The notes under the pieces were generated by a model. It saw only the letters and a program-made list of their open reading frames with translations, was not told the origin of the DNA and searched no databases. The position numbers and the translations under genes are program-made. A stretch of 41,222 nt of DNA from Pseudomonadota bacterium. GTDB lineage: Bacteria; Pseudomonadota; Gammaproteobacteria; GCA-001735895. The first letter of the stretch is position 1; each line of letters starts with the position of its first letter. The stretch is taken from the NCBI GenBank assembly GCA_022566015.1, contig JADFJT010000010.1:1-41222 (forward strand). The letters are read 5' to 3'. This document shows positions 17,637-25,919 of the stretch, piece by piece.

Positions 17637-19370
17637 CTAAAGAATATCGCGAATGAGTAACTGCAAAGATTCCTTACCACGAAAGCGATTAATGTTTAAT
17701 TCGTAGTGCATGTGGATTCGGTCAAAAGACTTATCGAGTATCGATGCCGACTGAAAAAATGCAATGGCATCTAGTGTATTTATATTCTCATCCGGGCAAT
17801 CGAGTGGTTTTACTAGCAGTTTCAAATGCTGCTGACCCAGGACGCGCTGACTCACTACTTCGAATTCCCCGACGAAGCTAGGCGCTGGAAATCTTTGACC
17901 CCAGGGGCCTAGATTATCGAGCGTCTGCGCAAACTGCAGGGTGAGATACGGGTGCTCTAGTTCACCGTCACATTCAATAACGGCAGAGAAACAACTCGGA
18001 TCAGCCAGTTCTTCGATGACCCGATCAAACGCTTCGGCAAACTGGTTGAGCGAAGCGGCCTCCAGGCTAAGCCCAGCCGCCATCGCATGTCCGCCAAATT
18101 TGAGTATCATCCCCGGAAAACGCTTGTCCACGCCGTCGAGCATGTCACGTATATGTATCCCCGGAATCGAACGGCCCGAACCTTTCAATGTACCGTCATC
18201 TGAGTTTGCAAACACAATACTCGGCCGGTGATACTTTTCCCGAATTTTCGCCGCGACGATTCCGACTATGCCCTCGTGCCACCCCTGCTGGTAAAGCACT
18301 ATACCAAATTCGTTGTGTAGCTCCTGGTCCTTCAGACTGGCTAACTGCTGCTGGGCTTCATCGGCCATTTGCTGCTGGATGTCCCGGCGATTACGATTGA
18401 TTTCATCGAGTTGGCCTGCCATCGCACGAGCCTCGACAATATCATCGGTTATCAGGCATTGAACACCGGTAGTCATATCTTCGAGACGGCCAGCCGCATT
18501 TATTCTTGGCGCAATCGCAAAACCGACATCTGTACTCGAAATATACTCAAACTTCTTATTCGCGATCTCGATCAAGGCTTTTATACCCGGACCACAATGA
18601 CCAGCACGGATGCGTCTCAAACCCTCGCTCACCAGGACTCGATTGTTATAATCGAGTGGCACCAGGTCTGCTACCGTTCCAACTGCTACCAGGTCGAGGC
18701 AACAGGACAGGTTGGGTTCGACTCGCCGTTTATTGAACCAGCGCCTATTTCTTAGCGTACTTCGCAGGGCCAGCATCAGGTAAAACGCTACCGCAACTCC
18801 CGCCAGGTTTTTACCCTGCTTTTCATCGGGCCAGGCATTTTGATTGACAATCACACTGGCGTTAGGAAGTTCGCTGGCCGGTAAATGGTGGTCGGTTACT
18901 ATGACCTCAATATTTTTTTTTCGTAGCAGCGCAACACCCTCATGGCTGGCGATTCCATTATCGACGGTAATAACGCAATCTGGATTGAGCTCAGCTATCC
19001 GCTGCGCAGCCGAGACAGATAATCCATAGCCATCGATAAAACGATCAGGCATTAGAAAATCGGTATTTTGATACCCCAGTAATGCCAATGCCCGGATACA
19101 AAGCGCAGTACTGGTAGCACCGTCCACATCGTAGTCACCAAAAATCAGAATCGAGCGATCCTGCAAAATGCATTGGGCCAGCAAATCGGCTGCCTGCTGC
19201 AGGTTTCTGATAGCGTCGAGTGGTAATAGATTGCTCAGACTATAGTCTGCTTCGGTCATCGACTGGATATTGCGAGCAGCCAGTATGCGCCGACATACCG
19301 GGTTTAGACTGCCATCCTGGGGCAAATTTGAATCGGGTATTGGCCGAACAATATAGGCATTAGTAGTCAA
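17637..19370 (-). CDS. recJ: Single-stranded-DNA-specific exonuclease RecJ
   Basis: A 577-residue DHH-family 5'-3' exonuclease, equal to the E. coli length. Motif I GDYDVDGATS begins at residue 78, motif III TDHHLP at 159, and AGVAVAFYLM, PRINAAGRLEDM and the DHHA1 segment with KFGGHAMAAGLSL follow. RecJ acts in RecFOR recombination, mismatch repair and base excision. The start is TTG at 19370-19368, two codons after the stop of the RpfE-like gene in the same frame, so no upstream start is possible. No strong Shine-Dalgarno is visible, which suggests coupled translation from the upstream gene. Confidence 0.95.
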   Translation of the reverse strand: MTTNAYIVRPIPDSNLPQDGSLNPVCRRILAARNIQSMTEADYSLSNLLPLDAIRNLQQAADLLAQCILQDRSILIFGDYDVDGATSTALCIRALALLGYQNTDFLMPDRFIDGYGLSVSAAQRIAELNPDCVITVDNGIASHEGVALLRKKNIEVIVTDHHLPASELPNASVIVNQNAWPDEKQGKNLAGVAVAFYLMLALRSTLRNRRWFNKRRVEPNLSCCLDLVAVGTVADLVPLDYNNRVLVSEGLRRIRAGHCGPGIKALIEIANKKFEYISSTDVGFAIAPRINAAGRLEDMTTGVQCLITDDIVEARAMAGQLDEINRNRRDIQQQMADEAQQQLASLKDQELHNEFGIVLYQQGWHEGIVGIVAAKIREKYHRPSIVFANSDDGTLKGSGRSIPGIHIRDMLDGVDKRFPGMILKFGGHAMAAGLSLEAASLNQFAEAFDRVIEELADPSCFSAVIECDGELEHPYLTLQFAQTLDNLGPWGQRFPAPSFVGEFEVVSQRVLGQQHLKLLVKPLDCPDENINTLDAIAFFQSASILDKSFDRIHMHYELNINRFRGKESLQLLIRDIL

Positions 19371-19373
19371 GAG

Positions 19374-20378
19374 TCATTCGTCAGGAAAGTGATGCAAATT
19401 TATCGTTTTTCTCCAAAACTGGTATAGAGAAATTGGCGTCAGGGAAAAATCGTATTCATAACCAGCCCTAAGTCTCAAAATACTGCGCCGTGATTTAACC
19501 AGACGAACCAGAGGTTTAAACAATTGCTGTTCTAAATGGCTCAATAACAGTTTCAAATTTTCATCGCGCACAGATTTCAAGGTTTCAAGAATTGATAATT
19601 CGATACACACTTTATGATGACCGTCGTGGTCATCAGCAATATGCTCAATGTCACTATTTAAAATTCCCAGCTTGTCGGCAAACCGCCTTAGTAATTCGTC
19701 GTTGGTATACCAGTGGATATTCTTAGTGCGAGGCTCAGGAAGCGGCCCTCCACCCCAACACCACAGACTATTAATCGGCAATAACCCCTTGAGAAGTCGT
19801 CCCTGATTAACTTCGTGCGCGTGCATAAACATTTGCATTTCGTTGATTAATTTATACCAGGGCAGTATTTGCTTCGACTGCTGCATATATTGATTCGCTT
19901 TTCTACCGATAACAGAAAGATAATGTGGGTAAATATCGGGCACTTTACATTGTTTTAGATGCATCAACCAATACTTATCCGATATCGATTTTATATTACA
20001 TTCTAGATTAAATAGTTCATTTAAATCATTGATTATTATACTTATATCATTATCTGTATCCTGTGAATTATCGAGCGGCAGAACGATTGCATTGCGCATA
20101 TCCGGTTTTAGATGAATGGCCTTGCAGAGTAAATAATCGCCATCAATCGATATTGATTTTTCTACAAAGGCCTGTGCCAGAGGTAAGCCCTGTCCCTCCG
20201 ATAATCCCAGGCTATGTGTAAGTAGGGAATCAAGTTCGAATTGCTTATTTTTTACTCGGATGGCGTAACGTAATATGCAATTGAGTGAAGCCAGGTCCCG
20301 TTCCAGAAATGTATTATCGAACTCGTGTAATGGCAGCTTGAAAAGACCCGGTATAATTAGTTCGACGCTCTCTCTCAT
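19374..20378 (-). CDS. RpfE-type protein (cofactor-independent phosphoglycerate-mutase-like family)
   Basis: A 334-residue protein of the family named after Xanthomonas RpfE, often annotated as phosphoglycerate mutase-related and encoded next to recJ. The recognisable core is SLWCWGGGPLPEP near residues 199-211, followed by WYTNDELLRRFADKLGI. The upstream part contains MQMFMHAHEVNQGR. The complete catalytic metal site of alkaline-phosphatase-superfamily mutases is not evident, so enzyme activity should not be assumed. The gene starts 11 bases after the pepN stop and ends three bases before recJ, which makes a tight pepN-rpfE-recJ operon. Function is unknown; the family and context are the useful information. 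Confidence 0.75.
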   Translation of the reverse strand: MRESVELIIPGLFKLPLHEFDNTFLERDLASLNCILRYAIRVKNKQFELDSLLTHSLGLSEGQGLPLAQAFVEKSISIDGDYLLCKAIHLKPDMRNAIVLPLDNSQDTDNDISIIINDLNELFNLECNIKSISDKYWLMHLKQCKVPDIYPHYLSVIGRKANQYMQQSKQILPWYKLINEMQMFMHAHEVNQGRLLKGLLPINSLWCWGGGPLPEPRTKNIHWYTNDELLRRFADKLGILNSDIEHIADDHDGHHKVCIELSILETLKSVRDENLKLLLSHLEQQLFKPLVRLVKSRRSILRLRAGYEYDFSLTPISLYQFWRKTINLHHFPDE

Positions 20379-20389
20379 AGTCGATTAGA

Positions 20390-23014
20390 TTAGTTTGCCT
20401 TGCCTTGTAAACTAGTGGTGATTAATTCATTCAAATCGTTAGAAATACCTTTATTCGACAACATCTTTTCAATCTGCTGTTTCATCATCTTGCTCTGGGT
20501 CGGAATCAGCTTGCGCCAGTGTAGAAACGGATTTGCCATTCTCGCGGCTATCTGCGGGTTAATGGCGTCGAGTTGCAAGATTTTATCGGCGACAAATTTA
20601 TAACCGGCACCGTCACTTTGATGAAAGGCACTGGAATTGGCAATTAACGCGCCTAACAAAGACCGCGCCCGGTTGGGGTTTTGCAGGGTATAAGCTTCAT
20701 GCTCAAACAGCGGAATGATAGTATTTAGCGATCCGCTGGCATAGGACGAAGCCTGGGCGCTGAACCACTTATCGACCACTAGCGCGGTTTCCTGCCATTG
20801 CTGATAAAATTTCTCAACAATTAAATTCCTGTAATGATTTTGAAAATGCACAATCGGTAGCAGGCATCCTATCTGGTCGGTCATGTTGTCTGCCGCTTCA
20901 AACTGTTGCAGGCACAAATCAAAATACTCTGTTTTGTCCAGCGTCAGCAAATAATTCAGGCAGGTATTTTTCAACCTGCGTTTAGCGATATCTTCAGGTT
21001 CACCCCGATACCCAACCTGACTAGAGGCACTTTGATAGTGCCCTTTGAGTAATAGTTCGTACCTGTCGGCTAATGCTCGGCGTACACTCTCGCGCACATT
21101 TCGAATCTTGTGTATATCGACTATTTCGATCATTTCGCCCAGATATTTTTCACTCGGCAATACCAGCATTTCAGCCATGAGCTGGATTTCTAACTGTTCG
21201 TCACTCAGAATTAACCCGAAGGTATCGATCAGGCCACGCATTTGCTCGGGCCAGCCGTCCGGGGTCATATTGAGCATATTGAGCATAATGCGACTGGCGT
21301 ATTGCTGGCCTGCCTCCCAGCGGTTGAACGGGTCAGTATCGCAGGACATCAATAACGCCAGATCCTCATCGCTATGATCTGTGTGCAAAATGATCGGGGC
21401 CGAATACCCTCGAAAAGCCGAGACTACCGGCAATTCTGCGATATTGTTAAAACGCATCGTTTGCTCAGACTTACGGATATCGACCATCAGTTCTACACGG
21501 CCGTCAGCATCTAGCCCGACAGCCTGGCCTTGCTGATCGAACAGCGACAATCGCATCGGTAAATGAAAAGCCTGATTCGGTTTGCCCTGGGTATCGCCCG
21601 CATCCTGTTTTATTTTTAGCTCGAGACATTTTTTCTCGGCGTCATACTGTCGATCGATTTCTATCTTCGGCGTTCCCGATTGTTCGTACCAAAGCTGAAA
21701 CTGATTAAGGTCGATTCCCGATACATCCTGCATTACCTGCCTGAAATCATCGGTAGTGACCGCCTGCCCATCATGACGCTGAAAATACAAATCCATTCCC
21801 TTTCGAAAATCCCCACTGCCCAGCAACGTGTGCAACATACGTATCACTTCTGCTCCCTTATTGTAAACCGTGGCTGTGTAGAAGTTATTGATTTCCTGAT
21901 AGGAAGCCGGTCGCACTGGATGCGCCATCGGACCCGCATCTTCCGGGAATTGGTGATTGCGCAATACCCGTACATCAGAAATTCGCTGGATCGCCCGGGA
22001 CGTCATGTCAGAGCTGAATTCCTGATCTCTAAACACGGTTAGACCTTCCTTCAGACTAATTTGAAACCAGTCGCGGCAAGTCACGCGATTACCCGTCCAG
22101 TTATGAAAGTACTCGTGCCCGATAACCGCTTCTATCGCATGATAATCGTCATCGGTCGCCGTCTGTGGGTTCGCCAGGACGTATTTGGTATTGAATACAT
22201 TGAGCCCCTTATTCTCCATCGCGCCCATATTAAAGTCATCGACTGCAACGACCATATACAAATCCAGGTCGTACTCGAGTCCAAATGTATCTTCATCCCA
22301 CTTCATCGCTTTTTGTAGTGACGCTAGCGCATGACCACATTTATCTCGATTATGATGCTCGGTGAAAAATTGAAGCGTGACTGTTTTTCCGGAACTGGTT
22401 ACGAATTCACCATCGACTCTAGCCAAATCGCCTGCCACCAGAGCAAATAAATAACTCGGTTTAGGAAATGGGTCAGCCCACTCCACCCAATGCCGGCCGC
22501 CTATCTGGCCTGAATTAACTCGATTGCCATTGGATAGTAATACTGGGAGCCTGTCCTTATCGCCGATGATTCGAGTCGTAAAAACCGACATCACGTCGGG
22601 CCTGTCGATATAATAAGTAATAAACCGAAATCCTTCGGCTTCACACTGCGTGCAGAAATTGCCACTCGATAAATAAAGACCCTCGAGCCGAGTATTAGCC
22701 GATGGGTTGATCTCCACTTCGCAGGCCAGCTCAAATTCATCGGGCACCGTATAAATAGTGAGTTGCTCTGCGCCCAGTTTGTATTGATCAGCTTGCAATA
22801 GCACACCATCGATACTCAGGCTAAGAAGCCTGAGTTCTATCCCGTCTAGCGTCAGGGACGCGGACCTGTCGGAGCAACATCTCGAGATTTGCAACCGGCT
22901 TTTAACGCTAGTCCGCTGCGAATCGAGGCTAAATTCAAGCCTGGTTTCATTAATCGTAAAATTGGGCGGCTTATAGTCACTCAAATACTTACGTTGGTGT
23001 TGGTCGGCTTTCAT
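20390..23014 (-). CDS. pepN: Aminopeptidase N
   Basis: An 874-residue M1 zinc aminopeptidase of the bacterial PepN subfamily (E. coli 870). It removes N-terminal residues from cytosolic peptides. GAMENKG at 264-270 binds the substrate amino group, HEYFHNW at 300-306 with Glu323 in LKEGLTVFRD forms the zinc site, and the C-terminal helical superhelix (residues about 550-870) is complete. The start is ATG. It is the first gene of the minus-strand operon with the RpfE-like gene and recJ, and is divergent from ndk. Confidence 0.96.
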   Translation of the reverse strand: MKADQHQRKYLSDYKPPNFTINETRLEFSLDSQRTSVKSRLQISRCCSDRSASLTLDGIELRLLSLSIDGVLLQADQYKLGAEQLTIYTVPDEFELACEVEINPSANTRLEGLYLSSGNFCTQCEAEGFRFITYYIDRPDVMSVFTTRIIGDKDRLPVLLSNGNRVNSGQIGGRHWVEWADPFPKPSYLFALVAGDLARVDGEFVTSSGKTVTLQFFTEHHNRDKCGHALASLQKAMKWDEDTFGLEYDLDLYMVVAVDDFNMGAMENKGLNVFNTKYVLANPQTATDDDYHAIEAVIGHEYFHNWTGNRVTCRDWFQISLKEGLTVFRDQEFSSDMTSRAIQRISDVRVLRNHQFPEDAGPMAHPVRPASYQEINNFYTATVYNKGAEVIRMLHTLLGSGDFRKGMDLYFQRHDGQAVTTDDFRQVMQDVSGIDLNQFQLWYEQSGTPKIEIDRQYDAEKKCLELKIKQDAGDTQGKPNQAFHLPMRLSLFDQQGQAVGLDADGRVELMVDIRKSEQTMRFNNIAELPVVSAFRGYSAPIILHTDHSDEDLALLMSCDTDPFNRWEAGQQYASRIMLNMLNMTPDGWPEQMRGLIDTFGLILSDEQLEIQLMAEMLVLPSEKYLGEMIEIVDIHKIRNVRESVRRALADRYELLLKGHYQSASSQVGYRGEPEDIAKRRLKNTCLNYLLTLDKTEYFDLCLQQFEAADNMTDQIGCLLPIVHFQNHYRNLIVEKFYQQWQETALVVDKWFSAQASSYASGSLNTIIPLFEHEAYTLQNPNRARSLLGALIANSSAFHQSDGAGYKFVADKILQLDAINPQIAARMANPFLHWRKLIPTQSKMMKQQIEKMLSNKGISNDLNELITTSLQGKAN

Positions 23015-23135
23015 CTATTTCGTTCTTTAGAGATAGTTGCGTGAAGTGTACCTGAAATAATAAACCAGTCTCTAGCTCGTGTAGAACCTTTTTATAATGA
23101 TCGAACCATCGATTCAAATAAGAACGGCCCGGGGC

Positions 23136-23163
23136 TTGCGATACCGGGTATTTCGGCTATTAT
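23136..23163 (+). promoter_or_regulatory. Candidate sigma70 promoter for ndk
   Basis: TTGCGA at 23136-23141 and TATTAT at 23158-23163 are spaced by 16 bases, putting the transcript start near 23170 and the ndk ATG about 28 bases downstream. The spacer contains the small palindrome ATACCGGGTAT (23141-23151), which could be an operator. Confidence 0.5.
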
Positions 23164-23197
23164 GCGCACATTTTGTACCCACTGGAGTAGTTTTAAA

Positions 23198-23629
23198 ATG
23201 GCGATTGAGCGTACTATTTCTATTATCAAGCCTGACGCGGTAGCAAAGAATGTTATCGGCGAAATTTACAACCGCTTTGAAAAGGCTGGTTTGCGCATCG
23301 TCGCGGCACGCATGGAGCATTTAAATACAGAAAAGGCAGGTGAATTCTACGCCGTTCACAGGGAACGACCTTTTTACAACGACCTGATCGAATTTATGAC
23401 ATCAGGTCCAATTATGATCCAGGTACTCGAAGGCGAAGATGCGATTAGCAGAAATCGTGAAGTCATGGGTGCTACCAATCCAGCCGAAGCCAGTAGCGGT
23501 ACCATTCGTGCCGATTTCGCACAGACACTGGACGAAAATGCCGTTCACGGTTCGGATGGCCCCGATACGGCTCAAGCCGAGATCGAATTCTTTTTTGGCA
23601 GCGATGGTATTTGCCCCAGGACACGTTAG
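23198..23629 (+). CDS. ndk: Nucleoside diphosphate kinase
   Basis: A 143-residue NDK, the standard bacterial length. It transfers the gamma-phosphate between nucleoside tri- and diphosphates through a phosphohistidine. Lys11 in [28 protein letters not shown] near 91-108, and the catalytic His117 in [12 protein letters not shown] are all present. The start is the ATG at 23198 with GGAG upstream; an in-frame ATG 36 bases earlier would place the start codon on the -10 element and is rejected. It is followed by a 265-base gap before the CBS gene. Confidence 0.97.
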   Translation: MAIERTISIIKPDAVAKNVIGEIYNRFEKAGLRIVAARMEHLNTEKAGEFYAVHRERPFYNDLIEFMTSGPIMIQVLEGEDAISRNREVMGATNPAEASSGTIRADFAQTLDENAVHGSDGPDTAQAEIEFFFGSDGICPRTR

Positions 23630-23750
23630 TGGACTCCAGGGTTTTTCATGGATGGTTCTAGGATATTACAGAGATATAATTGCATTTCAGCACCACCAAT
23701 GATTTGCCTGGCCATACAAATCAATATTTTCTGCGAATCGATAAATAAGT

Positions 23751-23756
23751 TATAAT
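23751..23756 (+). promoter_or_regulatory. Consensus -10 element before the CBS gene
   Basis: A perfect TATAAT, about 140 bases before the CBS start codon. The -35 position is weak (TTCTGC with a 16-base spacer). It suggests that the CBS gene is transcribed separately from ndk. Confidence 0.4.
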
Positions 23757-23894
23757 TCCCCGAACGGATGGATTAAGTGGCAAATTTCGGCCTTCGGAGA
23801 ATTCGCATTCCGAGTTAATGAATCACCCCATCGATTAGAAGGTTGCAGGCCGTACGAGCTTATACCGTCTGATCACTATCAGTAGGAAGCTAGC

Positions 23895-24485
23895 ATGAAT
23901 AACGAATATCAAGACCTGCCCCACCGTACTCTTTCTTCTGGGACTCTTATTACCCAAAAAAAACGCGGCGAGGCGGTAAAATTTAACCTGGAAGACCCGG
24001 CTTTTTCGATAATGACCGACTTTAAACATGTTCGCCCATTTTCGACTACGGCTACGGCGACCATAGAAGAAATTAATCAAAAAATGATCGATTGTGGTGT
24101 GCGTTTGCTATTTGTTGCCGATAGCTATGATGTATTACTGGGCCTGGTGACCTACAACGATATATTTGGCGAGAAACCGGTGCGCTACCTGCAGGAAAAC
24201 GGCGGTAAACGCGAGGAAATTAATGCACAGGATATTATGACGCATTTGGAGCATCTGGAAGCGCTTGAAATAGACAAAGTTCTTAAAGCACGAATCGGTG
24301 ACATTGTCGAGACCATGAAGTTGAGCGGCAGGCAGCATATCCTGGTGGTGGAACGCCAGTCTGACGGACCGCAGGCCCTATCGGGATTATTTTCCTCCAC
24401 TGAAATTGAAAAGCGATTAAATATGAAAATAGAGCTATCGCCAAGAGCGAACACTTTCGCCGACCTGGAGCGCGCATTGACCTGA
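23895..24485 (+). CDS. Stand-alone tandem CBS-domain protein
   Basis: A 196-residue cytoplasmic protein consisting mainly of two CBS motifs forming a Bateman module. CBS1 runs about 35-90 (VRPFSTTATATIEEINQKM, then LLFVADSYDVLLGLVTYNDI). CBS2 runs about 110-170 (QDIMTHLEHLEALEID, then RQHILVVERQ and LSGLFSSTEIEKRL). Such modules bind adenine or guanine nucleotides and act as energy or nucleotide sensors; no enzymatic domain is attached. AGGA lies ten bases upstream of the ATG. It precedes guaC in the same direction, so a link to purine balance is possible but unproven. Confidence 0.87.
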   Translation: MNNEYQDLPHRTLSSGTLITQKKRGEAVKFNLEDPAFSIMTDFKHVRPFSTTATATIEEINQKMIDCGVRLLFVADSYDVLLGLVTYNDIFGEKPVRYLQENGGKREEINAQDIMTHLEHLEALEIDKVLKARIGDIVETMKLSGRQHILVVERQSDGPQALSGLFSSTEIEKRLNMKIELSPRANTFADLERALT

Positions 24486-24798
24486 TTTTGCAGGTTCGAA
24501 TCCATGCGACCGCCGCTGGGATTGGGGAACTTGCCAGGTCTTCGGTATCAGCAGGAATTCGGGCGCGGATTTTTCCCAGTCGCATGCATCGCTGCTGATA
24601 AATAGTTTCATGTCTGCAGGAATCCTGGGCTAGTCATGCAAGCTTCACCTCCCGCCAGAGCACAGGACTGCTGCGCCCAAATTGGCACCAATATGTCCTG
24701 TATAGCCGAAATCACTTCCACTGTTCGGGTGGATAAATTCGTGATAATGTCCCGGTGCTTAATTCGAATAATCAATTAACTCGGAGCACTATGTCACT
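24486..24798 (+). other. Inverted-repeat-rich region between the CBS gene and guaC
   Basis: A 313-base non-coding stretch with many complementary arms. Stem A pairs 24503-24510 and 24517-24521 with 24574-24586 (8+5 bp with a bulge). Stem B pairs TATCAGCAG (24546-24554) with CTGCTGATA (24592-24600). Stem C pairs 24556-24566 with 24673-24683 (10 of 11). Stem D pairs ACAGGAC (24662-24668) with GTCCTGT (24695-24701) around a small ATTG/CAAT hairpin. A and B cross, and C competes with B and D. A -10-like GATAAT at 24743-24748 may start guaC transcription, in which case only the last part is leader. Pairing was judged by eye; no RNA family is recognised. Confidence 0.45.
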
Positions 24799-24802
24799 AT
24801 GA
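24755..24802 (+). promoter_or_regulatory. guaC translation-initiation region with hairpin and mini-ORF
   Basis: GTGCT-TAATT (24755-24764) can pair with AATTA (24774-24778) and AGCAC (24785-24789), leaving a six-base bulge. The only good Shine-Dalgarno, GGAG at 24783-24786, lies partly in the bulge and partly in the stem. It is followed at four bases by ATG TCA CTA TGA (24791-24802), a three-residue ORF whose stop overlaps the guaC ATG at 24799. From GGAG to the guaC ATG is 12 bases. Confidence 0.45.
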
Positions 24803-25911
24803 GAATCGAAGACGACAGCAAACTCGATTACAAGGATGTGCTAATCAGGCCCAAGCGAAGCACGCTGGGCAGTCGTAAGGATGTCGATTTGTTTCGAAAT
24901 TTCAGTTTTCGTAATTATCAATGTGAGGAATCCGGCTCGCATTACCGTGGCATTCCTATCATGGCTTCGAATATGGATGGCGTAGGTACATTCGAAATGG
25001 CCGACACATTGGCTCAGCTGGGTTTATTCACCAGCCTGGTGAAGAATTATGAAGTCGAAGCCCTGGTCGATTTTTTCCGCAAAGACGATCCCATTCGATT
25101 AGAAAACGTGGCTTATTCGACAGGTATTACAGATCAGGATTTAGAGAAATTTGAGGCCGTATATCAGCAACCTGGAGTACGCCTGAAATACGTTTGCGTC
25201 GATGTCGCCAATGGCTATTCCGAACGATTTTCGGCATTTATTAAGCAACTCAGAAAGGCCCATCCCACCATCGTGATTATTGCCGGCAACGTAGTTACCG
25301 GAGAAATGACCGAGGAATTGATTCTCGGTGGCGCCGATATCGTCAAGGTTGGCATCGGTCCAGGCAGCGTATGCACCACACGCATACAAACCGGGGTGGG
25401 GTTCCCGCAGCTATCTGCGGTAATCGAATGCGCCGATGCGGCGCACGGTCTGGGCGGTCATATAATTGCCGATGGTGGGTGCACTTGCCCGGGCGATTTG
25501 GCCAAAGCATTTGCCGCAGGCGCCGACTTTGTCATGCTCGGCGGTATGTTGGCCGGTCACGACGAAGGGGGTGGCGAAGTCATAACCCGATATTTTAAGA
25601 CCGGCGAAGTAAATCGAACTACCGATGGATGGGAAGAGGTTATCGAAGAACGCAAATTCGTGCAGTTTTACGGCATGAGTTCGGCAGCCGCGAATGAAAA
25701 ACACTTCGGCGGCTTAAAAGAATATCGATCGTCCGAAGGCCGGGAAATACAGGTTCCTTACCGTGGCGAGATCGCAAACACCATTCAGAACTTACTCGGT
25801 GGAATTCGCAGTACCTGCACTTATGCTGGGGCGAAAAAACTCAAGTGGCTGAGCAAATGTACCACATTTGTCAAAACCGGCCAGCAATTTAACTCGGTAT
25901 TTGCCGACTAG
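24799..25911 (+). CDS. guaC: GMP reductase
   Basis: A 370-residue GMP reductase, converting GMP to IMP and ammonia with NADPH. It resembles E. coli GuaC (347 residues) along its length: [20 protein letters not shown] at the N-terminus, [45 protein letters not shown], and the catalytic Cys192 in [14 protein letters not shown]-site and C-terminal segments are complete. It is about 20 residues longer than E. coli, chiefly from an insertion around residues 258-275 before [10 protein letters not shown]. It lacks internal CBS domains, as most bacterial GuaC do. It converges on the VTT-oxidoreductase gene with eight bases between stops. Confidence 0.95.
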   Translation: MRIEDDSKLDYKDVLIRPKRSTLGSRKDVDLFRNFSFRNYQCEESGSHYRGIPIMASNMDGVGTFEMADTLAQLGLFTSLVKNYEVEALVDFFRKDDPIRLENVAYSTGITDQDLEKFEAVYQQPGVRLKYVCVDVANGYSERFSAFIKQLRKAHPTIVIIAGNVVTGEMTEELILGGADIVKVGIGPGSVCTTRIQTGVGFPQLSAVIECADAAHGLGGHIIADGGCTCPGDLAKAFAAGADFVMLGGMLAGHDEGGGEVITRYFKTGEVNRTTDGWEEVIEERKFVQFYGMSSAAANEKHFGGLKEYRSSEGREIQVPYRGEIANTIQNLLGGIRSTCTYAGAKKLKWLSKCTTFVKTGQQFNSVFAD

Positions 25912-25919
25912 CTAAATTA

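Noticed and set aside
23162-23197. Extended ndk start at ATG 23162
   Set aside because: It lies on the proposed -10 element, and the added residues are not part of NDK proteins; ATG 23198 gives the standard 143-residue enzyme.
2061-23843. Exact 13-mer TCGATTAGAAGGT at 2061-2073 and 23831-23843, both in gene leaders
   Set aside because: Several 13-mer pairs are expected by chance in a 41 kb window, and the positions relative to the promoters differ.
24489-24512. Perfect tRNA B-box-like GGTTCGAATCC after the CBS gene
   Set aside because: The flanking bases do not form a five-pair T-stem (only two pairs), and no D-arm or acceptor stem can be built around it.
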